Both the position numbers and the translations under genes were made by a program. 64,000 bases of DNA from Chara braunii (taxonomy: Eukaryota > Streptophyta > Charophyceae > Charales > Characeae), in assembly GCA_003427395.1 (NCBI GenBank), contig BFEA01000375.1, forward strand, positions 776,383-840,382, given 5' to 3'. The notes under the pieces were generated by a model that was not told the origin of the DNA, did no database searches, and was given only the letters and a program-made list of their open reading frames with translations. How positions within the stretch are numbered: position 1 is the stretch's first letter; each line of letters starts with the position of its first letter. Positions 9,605-19,910 of the stretch are shown one piece after another.

Positions 9605-10621
9605 TTGATTGAGAGGTTCTGCTACAGACATGTGGGACATCAGAGTTTCACTATCAGGGCTAATGAGTCCTCGACTTCGAGACACACGCTCGTGATCACC
9701 TACTTGGTGAAGGGGGCAGAGACAGGAGTGAAGGGCACCACTTACGACAGGATCGTAAATTACATATTTCGCAGGGAAAGCTATTGGAGGGACAACTGGC
9801 TACATGTGGTGTTCCCTCGCGTACCTTCAGCACCTGGGGGCGTGCTCTTCGATTTTGATGGATGCAACCCCAAGCCCCTTAGTGAGTCTCGCAGCAAGGA
9901 CAAGAGGCGGAAGGACGACCGGATTAGGAGAGAGATAGCCAGATCCGGGGTCCCAATCACTACATGCGTCTAGAGATCAGAGACAGATGAGTCGGACTTG
10001 GAGCCCTGCACCGTGAGTGACATTGATCTGGGCAATTATTTCGATTGGGACACTTACAGAGGCTGAGTTTGTGGACAGTGACGAGAGCATTGGAGACTGG
10101 TGAGCGACGACGTCGGAGAGCGACTTTGAGGAGGATTGCGTATCTTCTTGCACGGTATCTGCTTGAGGGTGATTGACCCCTACATGTCAGACGACTCTAG
10201 GTCTGAGACAGTTATTGGTCCCCCAAGAGGGGAGGGTCCGGTCCAGTACCTTGGAGATGGCTATAGTCATTTGGTTGGGACAGACTTTGCTATGCAGGCT
10301 TATCGAAAGCCTCTTTACGGAGACCGTTTCCTCGAGGTATCCTACATCTACTCAGATGGGAGAGGGCGGATTGAGATATTGATTGGAGCTACAGGCGACA
10401 TTATCCTTGCGGAGGAGCTTTATCTCAGGAGCGTTGCAGACGAGGAGATGGCGAGATGCATGGCCTATATCTGCAAGATTGATCCAGCAGCGCCTCTCGA
10501 GATCAGTTATGTGGTTCCAGAGTCTATAGCCACGCGGGTTCTCAATGACGAGGTGCCAGATACAGAGTCCCAGACAGCAGCACTTTCTCACGAGGGGGTA
10601 CCGCTTATTATCATCGATTGA
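9605..10621 (+). pseudogene. decayed protein-coding remnant, function unknown
   Basis: Two stretches in the same reading frame look genuinely coding and are not low-complexity. The first (to 9973) includes TSRHTLVITYLVKGAETG and SYWRDNWLHVVFPRVP and ends in a basic run. After a TAG it stays coding-like for about 30 acidic codons (SETDESDLEPC). The second (10,136-10,621) contains KPLYGDRFLEVSYIYSDGRG and IEILIGATGDIILAEELYL and ends TGA. Between them the frame is interrupted by stops, and an acidic peptide (EAEFVDSDESIGDW) appears in another frame, which suggests indels. Neither part starts with a convincing ATG. I recognise no family; it could be an accessory retroelement ORF or a captured gene. 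Confidence 0.5.
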
Positions 10622-11144
10622 GGTTCTCTCTTTTCAGTCACTATGATGTATTATGACATTATTATTTATTAGTGACTGCAGCCCTCCGATGGCTGCTCCC
10701 TGCATATTCTGTGTACTACTCTTCAGTCTCGTTTCTCTGGTCATGCTCTTGCAGAGTCTGGTTTCTGATCTCCTCGTTTTGTCAGTGTCAATTATTCTAT
10801 GATGATGCATGTATGTTATTTTCCTCCTTACTTTACACAGGTTACACTCAAGGCAGCTTGAAGGACTCCTGAATGATAGGGACTCCGGGGACCTTGGGTC
10901 TATCCTTTATACGGGGTCAGGTGCAGGCGATAAACCCGAACGCCTCACTCTAAGCCGTGTCGCCGCTGGCAGGAGGGATAACCCTGACTACTCGGCTGTA
11001 TGACAAAGTGTGACTGCCTCTGAATACACCTCTATTTTTATACCTATCAAAATCCTGCGTGACAGCCTGCCAGTCCTCCAACCCACTGAGCTCGGTCCGG
11101 GGAAGGACATCTCACCCGACCCTTGGAGCGGTGGGGGCGCGACA
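10622..11144. other. unassigned stretch between unknown pseudogene and LTR fragment
   Basis: No gene is supported. A pyrimidine-rich run ending TTTACACAG at about 10,841 resembles a 3' splice site, but no exon is recognisable after it. The similarity between the two M-type LTR copies stops at about 11,145. Confidence 0.4.
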
Positions 11145-12744
11145 CCGTCACCCTTGCGCTGTCGCTTAGTCTGTTGCTGCACAGTGCTACCCAGTCGGGC
11201 CCACCGCCCACTATTCCTCCGCGCTATGGCTCCGCCCGCCGCTGCCTGTTGCCAACCTCTGCGCCTCCCTGCTCTACACGCATCCGACGCACTTCCCCGC
11301 CCGGATTCATCCACCCCCTTTCTTTATTCTCGTCTGCCCCGTCGCCCACTGCTGCTGCCTCATCCACTCGCAGATGTTTCCTCCGCTATCGGTCTGCATT
11401 ACCCGATACTTCTCACTAGCGCACACCGCCCGTTGCGGTGTCTGCTCTGCCTGCTGCTGCCCGACGCTGCCCGGCTTGCCCATCCGCCCCGCCATCTAAT
11501 GTCCGCTCCACTAACTAAGCACCCGGTAATCCTCCTAGGTAGCACTATGTCGGGACTGCTGACTTTCATAGGGGGAGGGTACCAGAGGGGAGGCACAGCG
11601 GCCAACTCATCGAAGAGGCCTGATCGTGATGCTACCGGCTGCCCCCTTTTTCCCTATGATCAACCCGTATGCAACATGAGTGTCGCGGGCCCCTTCCTAA
11701 CTCTCCGTGGTCCGCTCTGCCCCTCAAATCCCCAACTGCTTAAGGCCATGTAGGGGCGGGCTTCTTGGGATGTGTCGCTGCAGCCCACAGTTGCGGCGTC
11801 CTGACAGTGCATTGGGCCACCAATGCCCAAGGCTAATCCCGTATATCGGGTCGCTGTTGGCGGACGGTACACCCGCAAGGGGTTCCCGCCACTTAGGTTT
11901 TTTCCGCCTCGTGGGCTAATCACCCAGCGGTTCGCATGCACGTTGAACTCCGCGGTCCGTGTCTTCCAGGTGGTGAAGCCGAGAAAATCTGTCGGTACCC
12001 CGAATACGTAGGAGCCTGCAGGTCAACCAAAGGAGGCGCATGCTCAAGGTCCTCGACTGTCGTGACGGCCAAAAAAAAAACGGCGCCCCGTCCGAGTCAA
12101 GAAAAGTCGACGTATAGAAATAACAGACAATAAAATACTAAACCATTTCAACTTTTAATCACCAGAATACAACAAACAAGGGAAAGGAGACCGTCGGTAC
12201 CGTTCTGACGCCACCGATGGCAAAACTAAAGGGGAGTAGCCCCATCGGGCCTTTAGCCCCCTGATCTCTTCGCGCTACTCTGATATCCCTGCGTCGTCGC
12301 CGCTCGATCTCGATCCCTGAACTTCTAAGATGAAAGTCCGACGCTGTAACTAACAGCACGAGGCCCGAAGCTAGGTTTAGTTTTGGCGACAATCTAAACT
12401 AGGCCGATACTGCGCGTCGCACAGATATATGAGAATGTTTTCAAAAATCAATGGTCGTCGACGCCGCCCTCCATACGTCGCATTAGTCACAGGCAAGCGC
12501 ATCAACCCAAAGGCAACATATTTTTAATCATAATTTAAATCAGAAATAATTTCAAATAAATAAAAAGAAAAATCTAGTCGGTGATCACGCCGGTTCTTTA
12601 ATCATCAACAACTAAAATCACGTGCGCCTCAAACCTGCGCGCCCAAGCACTCTCTATTCTAGTCAACCATCCAGTCAACCTTGACCTCAGACGTAGCTTC
12701 CAAAAACCAGGGCGGATACCCTTGTAAGGGTATTCGCGCCGACA
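11145..12744 (-). mobile_element. truncated 3' LTR of element M
   Basis: Read on the minus strand, it begins TGTCGGCGCGAATACCC at 12,744, the LTR-start signature shared with element A and fragment B. About 1.6 kb matches 54,015-55,659 on the opposite strand with scattered differences, and the match ends abruptly near 11,145. The internal sequence before the start (ATATGGTCCGGTAAGT) matches the bases before A's 3' LTR, which shows this is the internal/3' LTR boundary. If M's LTR was as long as A's, about 6 kb are missing. Plus-strand frames of up to 247 residues here are antisense by-products. Confidence 0.82.
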
Positions 12745-15156
12745 ACTTACCGGACCATATTAAGTGGCATCCCCGTCGCTTCGTCAAATCGGAAAGCTAT
12801 AAATCTATGCACATTCTAAATGCTGACGAGAAAGGAACTAATCCGATTAATAGCCGACAGATTCGGGGTTGAGGCCTCCAACAATCCAAGCCCTTACAAC
12901 TATATGCTGTCAGGATTCTAACCTGGGTCTCCTTTGTCTCATACTAGGACGCAGTTGTACTGGACATACGTACTACAGCATAAGTTTCAGTGACCCCTCT
13001 CAACTGTCCTTTCCCCTTTGTCCTATACAAACGCCGGTTCCTCATTGAGTGTCCCTTAGTCTCTACCTTGCAAGTTGGGCCATAACCAGGGACGCGGACT
13101 CTAACCGAGACCTTCGAAGGCACCCTCGCCTCCCTTTAACAATCCTCACAATCAAACATATATATACATATGAATCTCATCTCAACACACCCCCTGCAGT
13201 CTAGTACAGGAAGGCTAGGTCTCCATCTTGGCCCACCATAGTCTGGGTGATCGTGGCAGATCTACGGCCTACTGCGCTTGTTATTTTAGTAGTAGTGCCC
13301 TCGCAGGTTGCGCCATGATAGGTTTTTTCTCCGGATAAGCATTCAATCAGGACTCAAAAAAAAGACTCGACTCTTATCCCACGCCATCCCGCGGCAGGTA
13401 AAACCCTCCTGGGTGGCCACACCCTTTTGAGTCTTTACCCCTTTTGGCGAGACGTGGGCCCGCTGTCAGATTGCACCGATCAGCAGCCGACACTAGGGGT
13501 TACGCCCTAGTGATGCTAAACTTTACCGTTAGCTTGGTATTCTCATAAATGCCCAGATTTTAGCACAAGCGGTTGGACAGTGTGTCGCAACAATACAGGC
13601 CTACTGCGGGACAACACAGAGGTCTGTCACACATAAAAGGCATTTACCAGCTTTCTGAGGATCAACATAGAGAGAACACGGCAACCTCTTCACTATCACA
13701 AAACAGAATCACCGCCAGGTCCGCAAGGCCATGACCTCCTCACTTGATCAAGGCTAAAAGACCACAGTGTCACCACACATCCCGAAACATCTCCCGATGA
13801 AGCTTTTTGCGACCTTTTAAATTCTTCCAATGGCCAAGCAAAAACGTGGTCCTTCTCATCGGACTTTATCATTCAAAACCAATTTACCATGCCATTGAAT
13901 CTATTCACCCCCTTTCATACGAAGGAGCTCTCACTCAATAGGTCTCCCAGTTATCCCTCTCTCTCTAGGATGAACTCTCACGTGACCTTTCTTTTTTAAA
14001 ACATTTTCCCTCTCTGAAGATGGGTCTTCCAATATAAAACAATAGACTACCTTTCCACTCAAAGGTGTCTCAACCATAAAAACAACTCAAACTGAGAGAC
14101 CAACTTATGGGTCCTCATCACAACTCACTCATAATTATTCGGTATGGCGAGCTCCTCGGTCTCATGGACCCATGAATCCCTTAGGATTCTCACCCTTTCA
14201 CAATAACAGACTGCACTCCCTCTCCTTATACTTGGCCTTGTCTTGCTTGTAAGCATACCGCACAAGTATACCGAAGAGTAGACGGTTCACATTCATCCAT
14301 TCTCACAAAATTCACACAATTCATGAGATATCTCTCATCCACCTCTTCATACAAAACCATCATTCATCAGGATAAAACCACACATGTGAGAGTGATTGTG
14401 ATCGTCATATATAAGGAATAGTCTCAGATAAACTCTCAACTCGATATATACACAGGGGTACAATACCTCAACTCAAACGCGAACCAAATGGTCTCGAATT
14501 GCATATATACACCCGGAGTTGAACGATCTCAATTCGAATTGGTATCAGTACCACACATAAAATTTATGCCCTCTCTGACCAGACTTAAAACCACTTAGTC
14601 TTGGTCAGGATATGATCACACCCCTCAGATCAGAGGGACCCGAGTACTTCGAAACATATCCAGATATCTAAGGAAAAGTAAGACTAGAAGTCATGCATAC
14701 ACAAGTCTTACAACTACCTTTCTAGGCTAGAAAGCCTATCTCCCACACACTCAGGTCTCTTCCTAAGCTTCTCCTACCTCTCACACCTGTACAACCATCT
14801 AGGCCTAGACACGTCGTAGGCCTCATATCTTATTTTCCCAATCAATAGGTCCGATAGAATAGCCCCCTACTTCGTAACACTGCCCTTAGGGTCACTCCTT
14901 GCTCTTCCCACTGGAGGCATTCTCCTAATGTGATATGAGGTAGACCTAACATACCCCATATATACAGTTATTCTATTGGGGTTCCTCCTACCTACAACTC
15001 AAGCCACCTTACCGAACCATTATTACGAAAATCCCTCCCATCTGTACGTTGTGCCTATCTACAACAGCTATATAACTAGGATTTATTGCTCATATTTACA
15101 GTCTACTCAAATTTCCAGGCCCTTCTCACACAAACCCTTCTTCTTCACGACTACAT
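12745..15156 (-). other. 3' untranslated internal region of element M
   Basis: No gene is visible on either strand. Several blocks are homologous to A's 3' untranslated region (41,614-43,690) in reverse orientation. For example, the CTAGTACAG...CCCACCATAG block near 13,200 matches 43,190-43,240, and CACATGTGTG near 14,380 matches 42,145. The final block before the LTR, with CTATAGCTTT and GCGACGGGGA, is shared too. This fixes the orientation of M. Confidence 0.7.
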
Positions 15157-16669
15157 TCATGACGCAGTGCTCGATGTTCCATCTCGCCGCAAAGCCTCTT
15201 TCCGTGTTTCCCCCGGGATGGTTGGGTCGATATACTTCCCGGCCTTGTCGAAAACATCTCCCTCAGTATTAGTCCTTATTAGACCGCCTGCCTCATCGTT
15301 CCTTCGCTCCCAACAAAACTTTATTATGTACCCTTCCTTGGCACAATGTTTGCAAATTTCTTTTTCCCAACCCGCTTTCTTCCCTCCAGGGCCACCTTTG
15401 CTGCCACCGCGTTCCCTTTTTTCATGCCCCTCATCCCTGCAACCCCTTCCAGCTTTCCGCTTTTGGCCCCCTCCACCGGCCCCGTGGTCTTCTGTCACTC
15501 GTGGTATTTGTGGCTGCAATGGCCTCATACACAAGGCTGGCTGGAACTGGACAGCAGGAGGCCTAGGTGGCATCATATCCATTTGTGGGCCCAAACAACT
15601 GCCTTGTACCCAGGGCAGATATGGATTATATATAGGTCTTGGCCCTACTTGACCGCATGGGCCCCCCTGCCCATATAGCGCATGCCCAATCGGTGGGGGC
15701 CTCTCTTGTGCTGCTCTGCCTTCCACCTCTTGCGGGGTGGCCCCCATCTGTCGTGAGCACTGCCCACCTCCGGTACCTTGACCTCCCTGGGCTCGATTCC
15801 TCGCCTTCCGCTAAGCCTTTGTCAACTTGGGAGGTTCAGGCTTCCCTTCTTCTCCCATCACACCCTTTTCTTTACTTCCTCGAGGGGTACGACCAGTCTT
15901 TCCCCAACGATCACATACCACCTTTACCCAGTGCTCTGGCCACCACTCACTCCTTTGCCTCTCCCGACCCGCAACCGAGGATGCTTCCCTGTTAATGGGC
16001 CCTTCCCTTGGCTCAGGCGAAATAACAGGTAAAGACATACTAGATTCTTACTCCTCCTTGACCTCAATGACCCCCTCATCTTCATCTCTTTCCGGGGCGC
16101 AAGCTTGCCTTCGTGGGGTCTTCTTGTATGGGAGTAGCTCATGATGATCCTCCCTTGCCTTTACTTCACCTCTCGTTGTCGGCCCACTCGTTACTCCCTC
16201 AGAAACTTTTCCTTTGTCATGCCTGGCTTCTTCTAGTCGCGTCAACCTTTCCTCCAACATCCCGACTTGCCTCTGTATACCACTTAATTCTTCTACTGTA
16301 GGCGCGACCTCGACTGGTTGCATATGGCTTCCCTTCCGTTGACCCTGTGCTCCTTCTTCTGGAAACCTTAACCTGAGCGGTCTCCATCTCACTCCAAGTC
16401 CGCGACTTTATCATAAAGGTAGATACTTCCTCGCTCAACTTTTCACAGATGAACAACGGCAACATGCTCCAGATTGCTTTCTCGTCCCACATCTTTGCGA
16501 GGCTAAAGTCTTTATAGTCACGCAGAAAGTTGGACAAACCTTTCCCTCGAAACAGCAAGGCTCGAAGGTCTGGGGGCATTGCGTCTTGTACTGACTCGCG
16601 CAACAACACTTTAGTGAGGCACGTGCTTCTCCAAAGTAGGATCTTGGCGAAACCACTTTCTTCAGCCAT
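15157..16669 (-). pseudogene. gag: decayed Gag of element M
   Basis: The gene starts at ATG 16,669 (MAEESGFAK). The first ~100 codons resemble a gypsy capsid region: a hydrophobic FRGKGLSNFLRDYKDF segment, a WDEKAIW helix and SRTWSEME, aligning by eye with both Gag-like proteins of element A. A frameshift near 16,360-16,390 moves the frame. A coiled-coil-like segment (VGMLEERLTRLEEA) follows, then a TAA at 16,048 and a TAG near 15,811. The proline/glycine-rich tail contains a CCHC-type knuckle (15,313-15,354) whose histidine is replaced by tyrosine (TAC at 15,328-15,330). The segment after it (GDVFDKAGKYIDP) is shared with A's Gag. No protease, RT or integrase is found between here and the 3' LTR. 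Confidence 0.75.
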
Positions 16670-16941
16670 GATGTCGATGTTGGCCTGATATGCATAGCAA
16701 ACCCTAGCTTGTCAGGCCGCTTCTCAAAAAGAATTTGAAACAGATGATCACAATATAACTCTATATTTTAGTCACTCTGCTCTAATATTAAAGGGACTCG
16801 CGTAGGCAGAATTTTCTGAGTTAATCATGGGCAGATATTAATCATTGCTACAAATGTCATTGACCCTCCTACTCTTACCACATAGGAAGACGGCCATAAA
16901 CAGCCCTGAGATAAACACTTAGCAGAGTATGCGGGCACTCT

Positions 16942-17616
16942 CTATCGGCCTGCTACTGCCCGAAGTTTGTCCCAATCTTGAGCTCTCTCGTCTGGGTCAT
17001 GGGAACTAGCATAGGCGTCAACCACATTGACCATATTCCTGAACCCAGGACTGGGGGGTAAAAATCTTAGGTCTAAGTATAGCCCATAGATGATTTCACA
17101 TGTATAACGCCCATATCCCCATTCTCGCGCTCTCAACGCTGCTTCTGCCGCGGCCTCTACCCTTGCATGTCCCCCAAAACACTTCTCTACGAGGAAATTA
17201 GGCAGAACGACTCTTAACGGGGCTGAGGGAAGTACAAATTCTTCAGCACGCTTAACCTCTACATGGGTCTTCACCTGCTCTTCTCCCTCACGGACCCTGT
17301 CTCTCGCCCATTTTGTTGCAGCTGCTTCAGCTACCCTCAAGGGTCTCGTAAGCAAACTCACATGCCCCAATGCCAACTCAATCCCATGTCTGACCCAGAA
17401 TGATGGCGGAGCGTATATGATCACCCTCACGATCGCACAATCCTGATCATCATTAAATCCAGACTCGATCTAGACGAAGATACCCATATCCATTTGTACG
17501 CCCCACCAAGAAGAAATGTATTCCCCCTCTTTAACCCGTCTTGGCAAGGACATCTCGAGTCCGCCTTCCCTTTCAACTGGCAAGGCCATATTGGGATCTT
17601 CCCTAGCATAAGGCAT
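16942..17616 (-). pseudogene. M accessory ORF upstream of gag, function unknown
   Basis: From ATG 17,616 a single frame of 225 codons runs to the stop at 16,942-16,944, interrupted only by one TAG at 17,470-17,472, which could be a decayed glutamine codon. The predicted protein is globular-looking, with VIIYAPPSFWVRHGIELAL, an alanine-rich helix (RVAEAAATKWARDRV) and CEIIYGLYLDLRFLPPSPGF. I recognise no family. It lies about 270 bases before gag on the same strand, where L and A have no equivalent. It may be an M-specific accessory protein or a captured host fragment. Confidence 0.5.
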
Positions 17617-19890
17617 CCTGAGTTGCCTTAGCTCCGTCTAGGTTCTGCCCATCACAGACAAACGTCCAGCATACGCCTTCCGTTATTATGCTGACAATCA
17701 TGTCCTATGATCTCAACTACTAAAGCCTTAACCTCAAGTCATTTTTTACTAAGTTCATCCTTTTCAGTATTTATGACCATCCAACTTAGAAAAACTTATA
17801 GTGGTAATATATCATAATAATCGTTCAATCACATATATCAAAAATATTTTATAATAATAATAACTCATAGATAATGATATATCACCTAAGTAATTGACAA
17901 CAAAAGACTCATAGAAATCAAATGTATCATACACCGGCTAGTCAATTACTAGAACATATATAACTACCTCATAATGATAAATTTATATTGCCAGGTATGA
18001 TATATGATAGATATGTCATGATTAAAGATGAGATCACCAACTTATAGCATTCTCAGGCATAATAATAACAAAAATATCACCCTTTACTCCCAAGTTTTGA
18101 CAGAAGTATAATGTGACGAGGGGCAGTGTAATCCCTTTTAGAATGGATAACATCTCAACCCCCTGAACCCAGCTCAAGGGTTAAGCCTCACTGCTGCTCC
18201 CTCCGATTCTAACATTCGTTCCTTGCAGACCTTTGTCGACAAGGTAAACAACCTCACCAGACACGCTTCGGGGTGGTGCAGCCCCGTCCTGTGCTGGTAA
18301 ACCCAGTTGTCACAAAGAAAGTTAGGGTTTCACCCCATACTTTCCGGCGGCACGTAGTAGCTGCTTCCCTCATTGACCAGAGTATAACAAGGCCCAAATA
18401 CTTTCCTCCTTTTCAGTAGTAGTAGTGTAGTTATTTTATCACAGAAGATACAACAACAACACCCCACTATGGACCAGGAACATAGTTCCGTCGTGGGTCT
18501 CACTACTACTTACAAGACAATTTATAACTTCTTCAAAATCATCATCCAAGGGGAACAATAACATAGGATTGCAACCTTCCTAGGGTAAATCCTACACATC
18601 GACCACTCTATGAGACAATATCTTATCCCAAGGAAGCGGTCACTCCATTCACCTCTGAATCCGCATTAGACGTGGATTCTGTGCAATATCTCTACCCCTC
18701 TTTGAAGAGCAATCTAAACATATAACCTCATCAGCCAGTCATAAATCGATATTTGGGCTTGAGACACTCATATAAATCCTTGAAGAATGATAGGTTCAAC
18801 CAGTACTTCAGATAAATAACCTAGCCTCACATAGATAGACACAAAACAGGCTAATTCACAATAAAATATGGCGTATAAATTTAACATATAACTCAAAAGA
18901 AACCCTTTGAGAAGAATAGTCTTAGGTCCTTAGTTCAAATTCCTTATAGATTCAAGTGGGTGGTCCAAACCTAAAAAGGTACAAGCGGAGGTTTAACATT
19001 ATCCACATCCCATCGTCCTTGTGAAAGTAAACGAGGTGACCTAATTGTTAGTCCTTTCACTGTCACTCTTACTACCTCTACGGTCAGATACCACTTTTGT
19101 AGAGAAGATGTCATACAGATCTATTATCTTTCATGGTTAAATAAATTGATCAATCGCTTTGAATCCAGACTCAAACATCTAAGTCCATACTCATAATATC
19201 TTTCAGCTTTCCTTAACCTACCTCTTCTCAAAGCGCACAGACGACTTTTAACCTGACACCTAGGAGAGAATCTATACCTTCAACTCTTGACATAGGAATA
19301 TTATCTCACTCATCCTTAGCTCTATTCTGATGCAACCGTATTACGATGCTTTCCCAATCACTCAGATGACTCTTATGGCAGTCAAAAAAGGTACATCATA
19401 GGGCTACTCTCACAATAGTCATGCTTAACCTTAGCCGCGTCAAGCACGCAAAGCACCGCCCAGGCCTGCCAACTATCGAATCAGAAGGGTTACCAATTCC
19501 AAATACGATCATGCCAGTCAAAGTCGGTGAACGTAGAATCAAAACACTTATCACCCTCGAGTCACCCATACCACATTACTCAAAATCAAGTCGCATCAAT
19601 CAAAACCACATCTCATAATTAATCCTCACTTCATGCTTTACCCTATACCGCGTGCAACCAATCATTCCGTCTAAACCAATCAATAAACAGAAGTGATTAT
19701 CTCGCCTGGATCATCATCCTACTTCGAATCTAGGCTCAATCCTTAAGGACCTCACAATCATACGATATTTCAAACAATAGTCAAGATATCACCCAATTAC
19801 TCAAATAGACCTAACAAAACTTCTCATTTTTTGCCTATTTTCTCACTTCTAATACCCGGAGCCACCAGGGACAACGGTAGGCAACTGTTA
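17617..19890 (-). other. leader region of element M, no gene
   Basis: About 2.3 kb separate the primer-binding site from the first M ORF. The sequence is AT-rich, without open frames above about 65 codons and without recognisable repeats. Such a long leader is unusual; in A the equivalent distance is under 400 bases. Confidence 0.5.
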
Positions 19891-19908
19891 TCCCCAGCAA
19901 CGGCGCCA
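19891..19908 (-). promoter_or_regulatory. primer-binding site of element M (tRNA-Asp type)
   Basis: Read on the minus strand it is TGGCGCCGTTGCTGGGGA, two bases after the LTR end CTCGACA. It differs at one position from A's site and from the sequence complementary to the 3' end of plant tRNA-Asp plus CCA. It defines the 5' end of M's internal region. Confidence 0.88.
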
Positions 19909-19910
19909 CC

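Noticed and set aside
10820-10842. Splice acceptor (TTTACACAG) after the unknown pseudogene
   Set aside because: Good consensus but no downstream exon can be recognised.
11010-11753. 247-codon plus-strand frame and its counterpart at 55,049-55,684 (minus)
   Set aside because: Antisense of the M-type LTR, rich in Pro/Ser/Arg as expected of GC-rich non-coding sequence. Frame breaks differ between the copies.
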